This document shows positions 1 through 6,984 of a DNA stretch of 10,866 bases, piece after piece. Source of the DNA: Candidatus Bathyarchaeota archaeon (lineage in GTDB: Archaea > Thermoproteota > Bathyarchaeia > Bathyarchaeales > Bathycorpusculaceae); assembly GCA_026014845.1 (NCBI GenBank), contig JAOZHM010000059.1, forward strand, positions 1 to 10,866, written 5' to 3'. Both the position numbers and the translations under genes were made by a program. The notes beneath the pieces were generated by a model that was given only the letters and a program-made list of their open reading frames with translations, was not told where the DNA came from and searched no databases. Numbering within the stretch: position 1 is the first letter of the stretch; each line of letters starts with the position of its first letter.

Positions 1-10
1 ATACTTAACC

Positions 11-54
11 GGGCTATACTCGGTAGAGCTGCTTATGCTCTTCTACCGGAGCCC
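11..54. other. Strong stem-loop of unknown role
   Basis: Seen: GGGCT (11-15) pairs with AGCCC (50-54), CGGTA (21-25) with TACCG (44-48), and GAGC (26-29) with GCTC (37-40) around a 7-base loop, leaving a 5-base bulge on one side and a 3-base bulge on the other. It lies about 85 bases beyond the stop of the minus-strand HD gene. The 5' half resembles part of a tRNA D-arm (GGTAGAGC), but the whole is only 44 bases with no anticodon or T-arm, so it is not a functional tRNA. It could be a tRNA-derived remnant, a structured RNA end, or part of a feature cut by the window edge. The rest of 1-139 shows nothing I can name. Confidence 0.3.
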
Positions 55-139
55 TAGTTGCGGAGCATCATGCAAAATATGTTTTCATTCGAATAAACTT
101 TGTCCCTTTTAGTGTTATCTGCTGCATTTCAAGCACGTT

Positions 140-1420
140 CTAATAGGATATTTTTGCTGATGAAGGAATTTCACCTAAAATTTTTGATGCTGCATTACTG
201 ACTTTTTCACGGTTTTTCTCTTCGGTGTAAACACGTAATATGTTTATGAAGCCCTTCAACACGTCAAAGATCTTTGAAATTTCGCTCAAACGTCGCGGAA
301 TTCTGTTGCCTTCCCGTGTCTTGTAAAAGACTGGGATTTCCATGGGTTCCATGAGAACTGAATGATGGTATGGAACAGATGGAACGGTGGGCACGTCAAT
401 TATTACTGTTTCTGCTTCAATTTCTGCTTCTTGTGCAATGTCAGCTTGCAATTGCTTTCTATATGCCTCGCGGTTGAAAATGTTTGAAACCATGATGTCT
501 TTTTCGTAGAAGGTTCTTTCATAAGCGCATTTCAGCAAATTTCGTCTTTCAAGGTTTTTTATGATTTCGCTTGATCTGTCGCAGTTTTTCAGCATTGTCC
601 AAACTGTGTAATCGTCCATGGCGAGGTATTCTTCTGGAGTTTTGAAGTTCGCTAGGCCTAGTTCTTCGTTTGCCTTTTCTATAGCTGTAGCAAGCATTAT
701 TTGTGCTGCTCTTCCAACGCGATGGAAGTATATGCTTTTGAAGGATTCTATTCGAGCTATTATAAACGACTCAAGAGCGGACAACGAGCCTAAGTCTAAT
801 GCTAAATCTTCGCCCAAAACGTCTAAGGTTTGTATTAAGCGGAAAACGTCTATGTAACCGTATTCTGCACCGGTATGGTAGGTGTCACGCACAACAAAGT
901 CCAATTTGTCAACATCAACAGAGCTGCTTATTATCTGATCTAGAAAAGCCTTCTTAGGCTTGTGCAGACGGCCTACTGCTAATTTTCCAATTTCCTCCGC
1001 CTCATATCCAACCTTGTTAAGTATGTCTTTTAATTCGCTGTTTTTGACTATCCATAAAGTCATGTCCTCATGCGTCTTGCCAAGCTCTTTATCAAGTAAA
1101 TGCTCAAAAATATGCGAGAAGGGTCCGTGTCCAACATCGTGAAGCAAAGCTGCAATTCTAACCATTTCTGCTTCGTCTTCGCTTATGCGCTGAGAAATGT
1201 TAGGATTTTCTACAACTCTGCCAGCTAAGTACATGACGCCGACAGAATGTTCAAAACGTGTGTGATTTGCCCCTGGATAGACGTATTCTGCGCCTGCGAG
1301 TTGACGTAGCCTACGCAACCTCTGAACAGGGTAAGAGTCGATGATTTCTCTTTCATCTGCAGTTATGTAAACATATCCATGAACAGGATCTTTTATTTCG
1401 CCCCAATGATTTCTCGGCAT
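140..1420 (-). CDS. HD-domain phosphohydrolase (SAMHD1/dGTPase-like, COG1078)
   Basis: A 426-residue soluble protein of the HD superfamily, probably a (deoxy)nucleoside triphosphate or related phosphohydrolase. The N-terminus GEIKDPVHGYV is the family signature. The metal site is visible: H53 and H58 in HTRFEH, the H94-D95 pair in LLHDVGHGPFSH with H98 and H103, and the later acidic motif DVDKLDF (D169, D171). The reading frame is open 25 codons further, to an ATG at 1495, but that stretch is low in family character. A TATA-like element at 1451-1460 predicts a transcript start near 1430, so the ATG at 1420 is preferred. It is divergent from thymidylate kinase; a shared dNTP theme is inference only. 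The family is certain, the substrate is not. Confidence 0.9.
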   Translation of the reverse strand: MPRNHWGEIKDPVHGYVYITADEREIIDSYPVQRLRRLRQLAGAEYVYPGANHTRFEHSVGVMYLAGRVVENPNISQRISEDEAEMVRIAALLHDVGHGPFSHIFEHLLDKELGKTHEDMTLWIVKNSELKDILNKVGYEAEEIGKLAVGRLHKPKKAFLDQIISSSVDVDKLDFVVRDTYHTGAEYGYIDVFRLIQTLDVLGEDLALDLGSLSALESFIIARIESFKSIYFHRVGRAAQIMLATAIEKANEELGLANFKTPEEYLAMDDYTVWTMLKNCDRSSEIIKNLERRNLLKCAYERTFYEKDIMVSNIFNREAYRKQLQADIAQEAEIEAETVIIDVPTVPSVPYHHSVLMEPMEIPVFYKTREGNRIPRRLSEISKIFDVLKGFINILRVYTEEKNREKVSNAASKILGEIPSSAKISY

Positions 1421-1450
1421 CAACAGTCTTCTCCAAGCTCTGGTTAAACA

Positions 1451-1460
1451 ATTATTAATA
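1451..1460 (-). promoter_or_regulatory. TATA-like element of the HD gene
   Basis: The minus strand reads TATTAATAAT here. An archaeal TATA centred near 1456 would place the transcript start near 1430, ten bases before the chosen ATG at 1420. It would lie inside any mRNA starting at the longer ATG (1495), which supports the shorter protein. Confidence 0.4.
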
Positions 1461-1469
1461 CATTCGCTC

Positions 1470-1477
1470 TTATAATG
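1470..1477 (+). promoter_or_regulatory. TATA-like element of thymidylate kinase
   Basis: TTATAATG, centred about 27 bases upstream of the ATG at 1501. That spacing predicts a leaderless or nearly leaderless tmk transcript, in keeping with the absence of a convincing ribosome binding site before 1501. Confidence 0.45.
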
Positions 1478-1500
1478 CCTAGTGCTCAAAGCCATAAGGG

Positions 1501-2112
1501 ATGGGAAAGATGAAAAGAAAAGACGTTTTCATTTGTGTTGAGGGGTTAGATGGCTGTGGAAAAACGACACAAACAAAACTTCTTGTGGAAAGGCTTAAGA
1601 AAAAAGGTTATGATGCAATCTATACGGCTGAACCAAGCCGCGGAAAAATTGGAAGTTTTATTAAAAAATACTGTTTGCATGGTGAAACACGTGTTTCCAG
1701 CATTGTGGAAGCCTTGCTGTTTGCTGCCGATCGCTTTGAGCACGTGGAAAAAGAGGTTATTTCTGCCTTGAATGAAGGAAAACTTGTGGTTTCCGATCGT
1801 TATGTTTATTCCTCTTTAGCTTATCAGGGGGCAGCTGGGCTTGATCTAGAATGGATTGAAAAGATAAATGAACATGCGATACGCCCAGACCTAGCAATCT
1901 TCATTGATGTTGAACCAGAAACTGTGATCCAAAGACTGAAGCCTAGGAAGTCAATCATGGAAAATTTGGGCACTCAGCGGAAGGTGCGAGAAGTTTACAT
2001 GAAATTTGTTGAAAAGGGAGGGCTTGTTAAAATAGACGGGAACAGATCTAAGCAAGAGGTTGCAGATGATATCTTAACGGTTGTTCTAGGATTTTTGGAA
2101 AAACCAGTTTAA
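1501..2112 (+). CDS. tmk: Thymidylate kinase (dTMP kinase)
   Basis: A 203-residue cytoplasmic enzyme that phosphorylates dTMP to dTDP with ATP for DNA precursor synthesis; this is the usual length for the family. The P-loop GLDGCGKTT lies at residues 15-23. The AEPSRG stretch (43-48) corresponds to the family's REPGG nucleoside-binding loop, DRY (99-101) is the conserved DRW/Y motif, and LAYQG (106-110) follows the usual S-LAYQ pattern. LAIFIDVEPE (131-140) leads into the LID region, which has RLKPRK (145-150). An alternative ATG three codons downstream (1510) is possible, but the TATA spacing favours 1501. The stop overlaps by four bases the stop of the convergent gene on the other strand. 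Confidence 0.93.
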   Translation: MGKMKRKDVFICVEGLDGCGKTTQTKLLVERLKKKGYDAIYTAEPSRGKIGSFIKKYCLHGETRVSSIVEALLFAADRFEHVEKEVISALNEGKLVVSDRYVYSSLAYQGAAGLDLEWIEKINEHAIRPDLAIFIDVEPETVIQRLKPRKSIMENLGTQRKVREVYMKFVEKGGLVKIDGNRSKQEVADDILTVVLGFLEKPV

Positions 2113-2618
2113 GAAGCCGTAATAGCTTTTAGTATTTTCCTTGAAAACTTTTCGTTAGTTTTGTTGATAACGAAATTGACTATTTCCTCGGGTGATACGT
2201 GTCTGGGTCCTCTTTCGTGGAAAACTTGGATTTCTGTTGATTTTTTGTTAAACGTGAATCGAAGCATGTAATAATCGAATTTCAGTGGAGTTTTCTTTCT
2301 GTTTTGCGTTTTATGATAGCGTATTGCACAGAAGAAATCCATGATCTTGAAAGTTTTTTTGTGGATTATTTTTAGGATTCGTTTTGTTTCTTCTTCGTCT
2401 AAATAATTGAAATTGACTTCATCTGCTATTCCAAACTCCAAAATGACTGTGCATTGAGGTACTGAGGGACTAGCAATATCTTCTAAACTAAAAGTTTCGT
2501 TGTTTAATTCGTGAAGCGTTTGAGTTAGGGCTCGTTGCATTCTCATTTTTGAAGCTAAAGCTCTAAAACATACTACTTTGTGGACGTTTTTCGGAAAGCT
2601 CTCGTAAAATCCCAACAT
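2109..2618 (-). CDS. Unrecognised conserved-looking archaeal protein
   Basis: I do not recognise this 169-residue protein. It has no signal peptide or membrane segment and looks like a soluble alpha/beta protein. It has a charged start (RALASKMRMQRAL), a beta-like stretch around residues 57-65 (CTVILEFGIA), a Lys-rich middle (RYHKTQNRKKTP), then YYMLRFTF and a distinctive FHERGPRHVSPEEIVNFV segment before a basic helical C-terminus. The ATG at 2618 lies 14 bases after the stop of the upstream zinc-ribbon gene, so the two are very likely cotranscribed. Later in-frame ATG codons (residues 25 and 27) are possible starts. The basic character would fit nucleic-acid or ribosome association, but that is only inference. 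The coding call is strong because of the operon arrangement and the neat convergent overlap with tmk. Confidence 0.72.
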   Translation of the reverse strand: MLGFYESFPKNVHKVVCFRALASKMRMQRALTQTLHELNNETFSLEDIASPSVPQCTVILEFGIADEVNFNYLDEEETKRILKIIHKKTFKIMDFFCAIRYHKTQNRKKTPLKFDYYMLRFTFNKKSTEIQVFHERGPRHVSPEEIVNFVINKTNEKFSRKILKAITAS

Positions 2619-2632
2619 TACGAGTTTTCGCC

Positions 2633-2998
2633 CTAAACTCTTTTGGTTTTCCTTATTTTTTCAAGGTTTTCCAGCATTCCAGAAAGCACTGCGCCCAGTT
2701 TTTGCAGTTCTTCCATGTTTTGTTCATGCTGCATTTTGTTTTGGATTTCTTGAATCTTCGCTAGAAGCGTTGCCTCAAGCTTGTCAAGAACTATCGAGCC
2801 TGTTATTTTTGACGGGTCTTCTCCTTCTTTCAATATTACGACTTTCTTTTCACATTTTGCGCACCAGAGGTCTCCACTTCTCAACCTGAAAAGTGGAGAA
2901 GCACAGGCAGGGCAGGCTAACTCTGTCAAAGTTGCTCCTTGACGTAGCAGGTCAGCCATTCGTTTAATATGTTGTTCCTCGTTTTTTTCTTGCGACAA
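2633..2998 (-). CDS. Sjogren's syndrome/scleroderma autoantigen-1 family zinc-ribbon protein (UPF0148-like)
   Basis: A 121-residue protein matching the archaeal members of the autoantigen p27 family. An N-terminal helix (KRMADLLRQGATLTELACP) leads into a zinc ribbon with C29/C32 and C46/C49 (CPAC and CAKC). A Lys/Glu-rich C-terminal half, about residues 73-115, is predicted to be helical or coiled-coil. The biochemical role of archaeal members is not established. The start is a TTG at 2998: a perfect GGAGG on the minus strand (3008-3012) lies nine bases upstream of it, whereas the next ATG (residue 14) has no such site. It heads a two-gene operon with the unrecognised 169-residue protein and is divergent from UPF0147. 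Confidence 0.88.
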   Translation of the reverse strand: MSQEKNEEQHIKRMADLLRQGATLTELACPACASPLFRLRSGDLWCAKCEKKVVILKEGEDPSKITGSIVLDKLEATLLAKIQEIQNKMQHEQNMEELQKLGAVLSGMLENLEKIRKTKRV

Positions 2999-3007
2999 GT
3001 TTTAAAA

Positions 3008-3012
3008 CCTCC
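3008..3012 (-). promoter_or_regulatory. Shine-Dalgarno site deciding a TTG start
   Basis: The minus strand reads GGAGG with nine bases to the TTG at 2998. It decides the start of the autoantigen-1 family gene and shows that this genome uses Shine-Dalgarno-led TTG initiation. Confidence 0.7.
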
Positions 3013-3024
3013 GAAATAAATAGG

Positions 3025-3042
3025 TATAAAAGCCTATATAAC
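3025..3042. promoter_or_regulatory. Compact bidirectional promoter
   Basis: TATAAAAG (3025-3032, plus) and TTATATAGG (3042 down to about 3034, minus) sit side by side. The minus element predicts a transcript start near 3013, just before the GGAGG of the autoantigen-1 gene. The plus element predicts a start near 3054, leaving a leader of about 24 bases before UPF0147. Both fit archaeal TATA spacing. Confidence 0.5.
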
Positions 3043-3077
3043 TTGGTTATTACGAAATTGTGTCGGGGTGGCGTATT

Positions 3078-3356
3078 ATGGTTAGGAAGAAGAAACTGCT
3101 GGAATATGAAGAGAGAACAAAACAAGCACTAGTCGTGCTGGGACAAGTTTCTGAAGATACTACTACGCCCAGAAACATTAGAAGAGCAGCAAAAAATTCC
3201 ATGCATGTTCTGCAAACAACAGAATACACGTCTGCCGTTAGAGCCTCAAACGCCATATCAACTTTGGATGAAATTTTGCAGGATCCGAACATGCCGCCTT
3301 ATACACGGGTAAAATTGTGGAACGTGATGAGCCTTCTAGAAGCAATAAAGGACTGA
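3078..3356 (+). CDS. UPF0147 family protein
   Basis: A 92-residue all-helical small protein of the archaeal UPF0147 family. The recognisable core is QVSEDTTTPRNIRRAAKNSM (about residues 22-41), followed by ASNAISTLDEILQDPNMPPYTRVKLWNVMSLLE, the typical family C-terminus. Its function is not known to me. The frame is open to a GTG at 3060, but a GGGGTGG site (3065-3071) lies six bases before the ATG at 3078, and MVRKKK is the typical family start, so 3078 is chosen. It is expressed from the bidirectional promoter shared with the autoantigen-1 gene. Confidence 0.92.
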   Translation: MVRKKKLLEYEERTKQALVVLGQVSEDTTTPRNIRRAAKNSMHVLQTTEYTSAVRASNAISTLDEILQDPNMPPYTRVKLWNVMSLLEAIKD

Positions 3357-3398
3357 TGTCGGCTAGTTCCCTTGTGTTTTCTGAAGAATGGCAATTAA

Positions 3399-3403
3399 TT
3401 TTT
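3399..3403 (+). terminator. Possible oligo-T terminator after UPF0147
   Basis: A T5 run about 42 bases after the UPF0147 stop, in an AT-rich context. Archaeal RNA polymerase terminates at oligo-T tracts without needing a hairpin, so this is a reasonable but weak candidate. Confidence 0.25.
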
Positions 3404-3563
3404 CTGGTAGACACAATGTTCAACACAGCCTAATCGGTTCTGACTATTTGCAAGGGTCCTAGGGAGACATTTTCAAGAAGCTATGTTATAAGTAAAGAGA
3501 TTAATTCGAGACACTTCTCTTTTCTGAGTAAGTTTGATATCTGCTGAAAAATCTGTCATTGTC

Positions 3564-3601
3564 GCGTGTGCAGGCTTAACATGCATGTTATGGGCGTGTG
3601 C
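3564..3601. repeat. Perfect 14-base palindrome flanked by 8-base direct repeats
   Basis: TAACATGCATGTTA (3577-3590) is a perfect palindrome, flanked by GCGTGTGC at 3564-3571 and again at 3594-3601. It lies 20 bases past the stop of the minus-strand bshA gene, inside the 254-base gene-free stretch 3357-3610, where nothing else stands out except an A5 run at 3547-3551 (T5 on the minus strand, a possible bsh terminator). It could be a protein-binding site or a short 3' UTR hairpin. Confidence 0.45.
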
Positions 3602-3610
3602 TGTAGTCGG

Positions 3611-4708
3611 TCACTTTTCCTTTAAGGTTTCATTGTATAGATTTTCATATTTGGGCACAATTTTGTCTGGGGTATATTTTTTCAGAACTTTCTGCCTGGC
3701 ATTTTTGCCGAATTCTCCTTGAAGTCTTGGATCTTGTAAGATCTTGAGGGAGTACTGTGCGAGTGCTTCTGCATCTCCAACTTCGATTAGGTAACCGTCA
3801 ACACCGTGAGAGATCAACTCTTTTAACCCTCCAATATTGCTTGCAACAACTGGAACTTCGCAACTCATTGCCTCTAGTGCAGCCAGTCCAAAGCTTTCAT
3901 CTTCTGATGGTAAAAGGAACAAATCCGATTTTCCTAGTATCTCTTGAACGTTTTTTACATTGCCCAAAAAGTGAACTTTCTTTGATATTCCAAGATTTTT
4001 CGCTAATTTTTCAGCCTTAGGTCGTTCAGGACCATTTCCGACAAGGAATAGCTCACAATTGATTTCTTGAGATATTATCTTAAATGCCTTAATAATGTCG
4101 GGTATTCTTTTGAGTGGTCTAAAGTTGGATGAATGACATATGATCTTTTGTCCCTGATCTTTTTCAAGCCTCCTGAACTTCTGTGGATCAACGAAGTTCG
4201 GTATCACCCTGATTTCCCTTGAAATGTCGAACTCGGTGTTTGTGCGTTCTTTTAGGTATTCTGAAACCGTGGTCAAGCCATCGCTTTGTTGCATACTGAA
4301 CTGCGTCACTTCCTTATAGGAACGGTGTCGCCCGACAAGGTAGGAATCGGTGCCATGAAGCGTGGTTATCACTTTCGCGGAGTCGTTGCAGATTTTCTTG
4401 GCTAAGTAAGCAGACATAGCATTAGGAACGGCGTAGTGCGCATGAACTATGTCTAGATCGTAAGACTTTATGACTTCTACCAGTTTTGAGACTAGGGCCA
4501 GAGAATAACAACAGGGAACACGCTCAAAAAGAGGGTATGATAGAAGTTCCACCTTATGAAAAGAGAAATCCATTTCATCTTCAAATCGGACAGGTTTGTC
4601 GTAGCTGACCAAATGTAATTCGTGTTTCTTTGCCAGCATATGTGCTAATTCCGTAGCTATGATTCCGCTTCCCCCATAGGTGGGAAAGCATGCAATACCT
4701 ATTTTCAT
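3611..4708 (-). CDS. bshA: BshA: N-acetyl-alpha-D-glucosaminyl L-malate synthase
   Basis: First enzyme of bacillithiol synthesis, a GT4-family retaining glycosyltransferase joining GlcNAc from UDP-GlcNAc to L-malate. At 365 residues it is close to bacterial BshA length. The N-terminus KIGIACFPTYGGSGIIATEL is the BshA hallmark, with the GGSG nucleotide-sugar loop at 12-15. HAHYAVPNA (89-97), HGTD (118-121), the NFRPLKR phosphate-binding stretch (195-201) and the EDESFGLAALEAM segment, with the E271-x7-E279 pair, complete the two Rossmann-like domains. The match is to BshA rather than to a generic GT4 enzyme. It is the last gene of the bshC-bshB1-bshA operon; its ATG overlaps the bshB1 stop by four bases (ATGA), implying translational coupling. 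Confidence 0.92.
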   Translation of the reverse strand: MKIGIACFPTYGGSGIIATELAHMLAKKHELHLVSYDKPVRFEDEMDFSFHKVELLSYPLFERVPCCYSLALVSKLVEVIKSYDLDIVHAHYAVPNAMSAYLAKKICNDSAKVITTLHGTDSYLVGRHRSYKEVTQFSMQQSDGLTTVSEYLKERTNTEFDISREIRVIPNFVDPQKFRRLEKDQGQKIICHSSNFRPLKRIPDIIKAFKIISQEINCELFLVGNGPERPKAEKLAKNLGISKKVHFLGNVKNVQEILGKSDLFLLPSEDESFGLAALEAMSCEVPVVASNIGGLKELISHGVDGYLIEVGDAEALAQYSLKILQDPRLQGEFGKNARQKVLKKYTPDKIVPKYENLYNETLKEK

Positions 4709-5382
4709 CTAAACAAGACCACCGGATCATGTATTTTTAAGGGCGTATCACAGAGGAACGGTTCACCATGTTTGACGCCTATTTTCGAACCATAAAACTG
4801 ATCTCTCAATTTTATTGACTCAAGAAGACCTTCAACTCCCAACATTAATTTCATCTGGGATTTGTAGGCTTCAATAGCCTCTAGCTTCTTATCGTAATTC
4901 TCAGTGACATCGACTACAAAAGAGGGAACAAACGGTTTATGTAGCATATAATAGACAACTGCTCTCACGGTGTAAGCCTTATGGCGTGTTTTCACTTTGG
5001 TCAGTGTGGCAAAAAAGGCTGCCTTGGTAGCAAGTTCTCTAGCTGCAGCATGGTCAGGATGCCGTTGATCTCCATAAGGTGCTATCAGAACTGGAGGCCT
5101 GTGTTGCCTAATTACATCAGCCAGTTTTTTCGCTTCTTCAAAACCACAGCTTAATTTGCAGTCTCCGAAATCCATGTTCTCTCGGGTTTGTACTCCTAAT
5201 ATCTTAGCTGCCTTGGCTGCTTCCTGCATCCTTATCTCTGCTGTCCCTTCGGTTCCCAACTCGCCCCTAGTGAGGTCTATTATCCCAATACGATATCCCC
5301 TCTCACTCATCTTAGCAATGAGACCACCACAACAAAGCTCCACATCATCCGGGTGAGGGCTCAAAGCAAGTATATCTAGCAT
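4705..5382 (-). CDS. bshB1: BshB1: GlcNAc-malate deacetylase
   Basis: Second bacillithiol step: zinc-dependent hydrolysis of GlcNAc-malate to GlcN-malate. It is a 225-residue PIG-L/LmbE-family protein. The metal motif HPDD (H10, D13) near the start and the second-half HPDH (H108-H111) supply the expected zinc ligands and catalytic Asp. DLTRGELGTEGTAEIR (36-51) and the following EAAKAAKILG are typical of BshB1 and its relatives, in which the family was first recognised as LmbE-like. The ATG at 5382 overlaps the bshC stop by seven bases. A role as a thiol-conjugate amidase, as in the related Mca/BshB2 enzymes, is possible, but the operon context makes the biosynthetic role much more likely. Confidence 0.9.
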   Translation of the reverse strand: MLDILALSPHPDDVELCCGGLIAKMSERGYRIGIIDLTRGELGTEGTAEIRMQEAAKAAKILGVQTRENMDFGDCKLSCGFEEAKKLADVIRQHRPPVLIAPYGDQRHPDHAAARELATKAAFFATLTKVKTRHKAYTVRAVVYYMLHKPFVPSFVVDVTENYDKKLEAIEAYKSQMKLMLGVEGLLESIKLRDQFYGSKIGVKHGEPFLCDTPLKIHDPVVLFR

Positions 5383-6947
5383 TTAATCACCCTGTGCTCA
5401 CCATGGTCGGCTTTAAAGAAATCTTCGTAAACTATTCTCAAAAAGTCTTCCCCGAATTTTATGAGGTACTCCAGGACATTTATATGCCTTTCTTGGAGGT
5501 CTCCATAAGGAAAAAGATTGCTGTAGGCTTTGATGACCTGCTGCTTGGTGATTTGATCATGTTCCTTCAGTTTTGATGTGATTTTGCCTTCCAAGGCCTG
5601 TATAGTTTTAAGGATTTTTCCTCTTGCAAGTGAACAAGAGCCTATGAGATTTTTATCGATAGACTCAGACTGACGGGTCACTTCAGCCATGCCTCTTGAA
5701 ACCTCACTCTTGAAGGAGTTAAAGACGTCATCAATTCTTCCCTTAGCTAGTTTTTTCAAGAGTTTCTCTGGATTGCTGAATTCATGAATTTCTGCTTTAT
5801 ATTTGCCAAGGATCTTGGATACTTTTTTCTCGACAATGGTAGCTCCAAATCTGGGAAATATGACAGGCATCTCCAGTGAGAAGAAATCGTATATCGCGTT
5901 TAACTGTGCAAGGTACGCTATCTCGTTTGGTCCGGCCACATAAGCAAATGTGGGAAAAAGGAAATCCTGAGTAATAGGTCTGGTGACAGCGTTGGCACTG
6001 AATCTGGACGGATCGTCATTTAACAGACGAAGGAGTTCTCTTTGAGAGAAGGTTTCGTTGGCAACTCGAAACTCACCGTTATATGTAACTCGCAGTCGTT
6101 CACCACCGTCACTAAGGACGAAAAAATTGCATATGTTAGACTTTTTGTGGATTTTGGGTGAATAGCCAAGTTTCTCAAGTTGTGAACCTGTTTCATCTAG
6201 GATTTTCGTGCACTCTGTTGGCCTTCTAATCAACCTGTCGAATATAGGAGCCATCATTTCCCTTAAATATTGAGGCTCTATCATAGCGAGTCCCAAGTCC
6301 CCTAGGAGATAGATCATAAACCTGGAGAAAAAATCTCCTACAGTAGATGACCTCTCAATAATTCTGCTAATCTCCTTCAATAAAAGTGGCTTAAACTCGG
6401 AATTCGGAGAGATGCCCTCTATCATTGACAATATTTTCTTTAGTTCGGATTTATCGAGGCGCAGGTGCGAAAAAGCTACACCTGTCGACTCACAATCATA
6501 GTGGATGTCGAATGGCTTATTTTGCTTGAATATAGCAATGTGATTGACTTCGTGAATGTCGTGGTCCTCAGATGCATTCCAGAATATGGGAACAAATGAA
6601 CATTTCTCGTCAGATAATCTTTCACACAGGACAATGGCCGAGATTGCTTTATAAACCGTGTAGAGTGGACCGGAGAATATGCCCGGTTGCTGCCCAGTTA
6701 TCACTGCGTAGGTTTCAGGCTGCAAAAGGGACTCTATGTTTTGTATTACTTTTTTGGGAGCGTTTATTGTCCGGTTATAACTGAGCAGCTTATCTACAAT
6801 TTTTTGCCTATCTCCTCGAAATTTTCGGATGTTCAGTTCTTTAAAATGCCTAGGGAACACTCGTTCAAGGTGATTAGCATGATTAAGGTAGTCGATAGTT
6901 ATTTTTTCCGAAGTTACGAATTCATAAGGCAATGTGTCAGCATTCAC
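5376..6947 (-). CDS. bshC: BshC: bacillithiol biosynthesis cysteine-adding enzyme
   Basis: Final bacillithiol enzyme, assigned to attach L-cysteine to the GlcN-malate amino group. It has 523 residues, near the family's usual length. TGQQPGIFSGPLYTVYKA (84-101) and FWNASEDHDIHEVNH (122-136) are the family signatures and lie in the Rossmann-like core. FAYVAGPNEIAYLAQL (about 340-355) is a second conserved block, and the C-terminal third is helix-rich, like the family's coiled-coil domain. The start is the GTG at 6947, because an in-frame stop lies three codons upstream. An AAGGAG lies 16 bases before it, which is unusually far; a closer GTG in another frame makes a six-codon mini-ORF. First gene of the operon. 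Finding this bacterial family intact in an archaeal context is the main surprise here. Confidence 0.92.
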   Translation of the reverse strand: MNADTLPYEFVTSEKITIDYLNHANHLERVFPRHFKELNIRKFRGDRQKIVDKLLSYNRTINAPKKVIQNIESLLQPETYAVITGQQPGIFSGPLYTVYKAISAIVLCERLSDEKCSFVPIFWNASEDHDIHEVNHIAIFKQNKPFDIHYDCESTGVAFSHLRLDKSELKKILSMIEGISPNSEFKPLLLKEISRIIERSSTVGDFFSRFMIYLLGDLGLAMIEPQYLREMMAPIFDRLIRRPTECTKILDETGSQLEKLGYSPKIHKKSNICNFFVLSDGGERLRVTYNGEFRVANETFSQRELLRLLNDDPSRFSANAVTRPITQDFLFPTFAYVAGPNEIAYLAQLNAIYDFFSLEMPVIFPRFGATIVEKKVSKILGKYKAEIHEFSNPEKLLKKLAKGRIDDVFNSFKSEVSRGMAEVTRQSESIDKNLIGSCSLARGKILKTIQALEGKITSKLKEHDQITKQQVIKAYSNLFPYGDLQERHINVLEYLIKFGEDFLRIVYEDFFKADHGEHRVIKC

Positions 6948-6957
6948 TGCAAATCAC
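6937..6957 (-). CDS. Possible six-codon leader peptide overlapping bshC
   Basis: AAGGAG (6964-6969, minus) stands six bases before a GTG at 6957 that opens a short frame, M-I-C-S-E-C-stop, ending at 6937, ten bases into bshC. Spacing from the site is ideal for this GTG but long (16 bases) for the bshC GTG. Two of the six codons are cysteine. It could couple or tune bshC translation, or be chance. Confidence 0.25.
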   Translation of the reverse strand: MICSEC

Positions 6958-6984
6958 GTTCTACTCCTTCCAGTTAGTTATTAG

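Noticed and set aside
11..54. A tRNA gene
   Set aside because: Only 44 bases between the outer paired ends, with no anticodon arm or T-arm; kept only as a hairpin.
1421..1495. 25-residue N-terminal extension of the HD protein
   Set aside because: It overlaps the likely TATA element of the gene and has no family resemblance; the ATG at 1420 fits better.
3060..3077. GTG start of UPF0147 at 3060
   Set aside because: The GGGGTGG ribosome binding site lies after it, and the family starts with MVRKKK at 3078.
3534..3722. 62-codon plus-strand frame across the end of bshA
   Set aside because: It overlaps bshA antisense, has no ribosome binding site, and its hydrophobic look comes from the T-rich antisense strand.
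3611..4708. Generic GT4 glycosyltransferase for lipid or polysaccharide synthesis
   Set aside because: The KIGIACFPTYGGSG start and HAHYAVPNA block match BshA specifically, and the gene is in a bsh operon.
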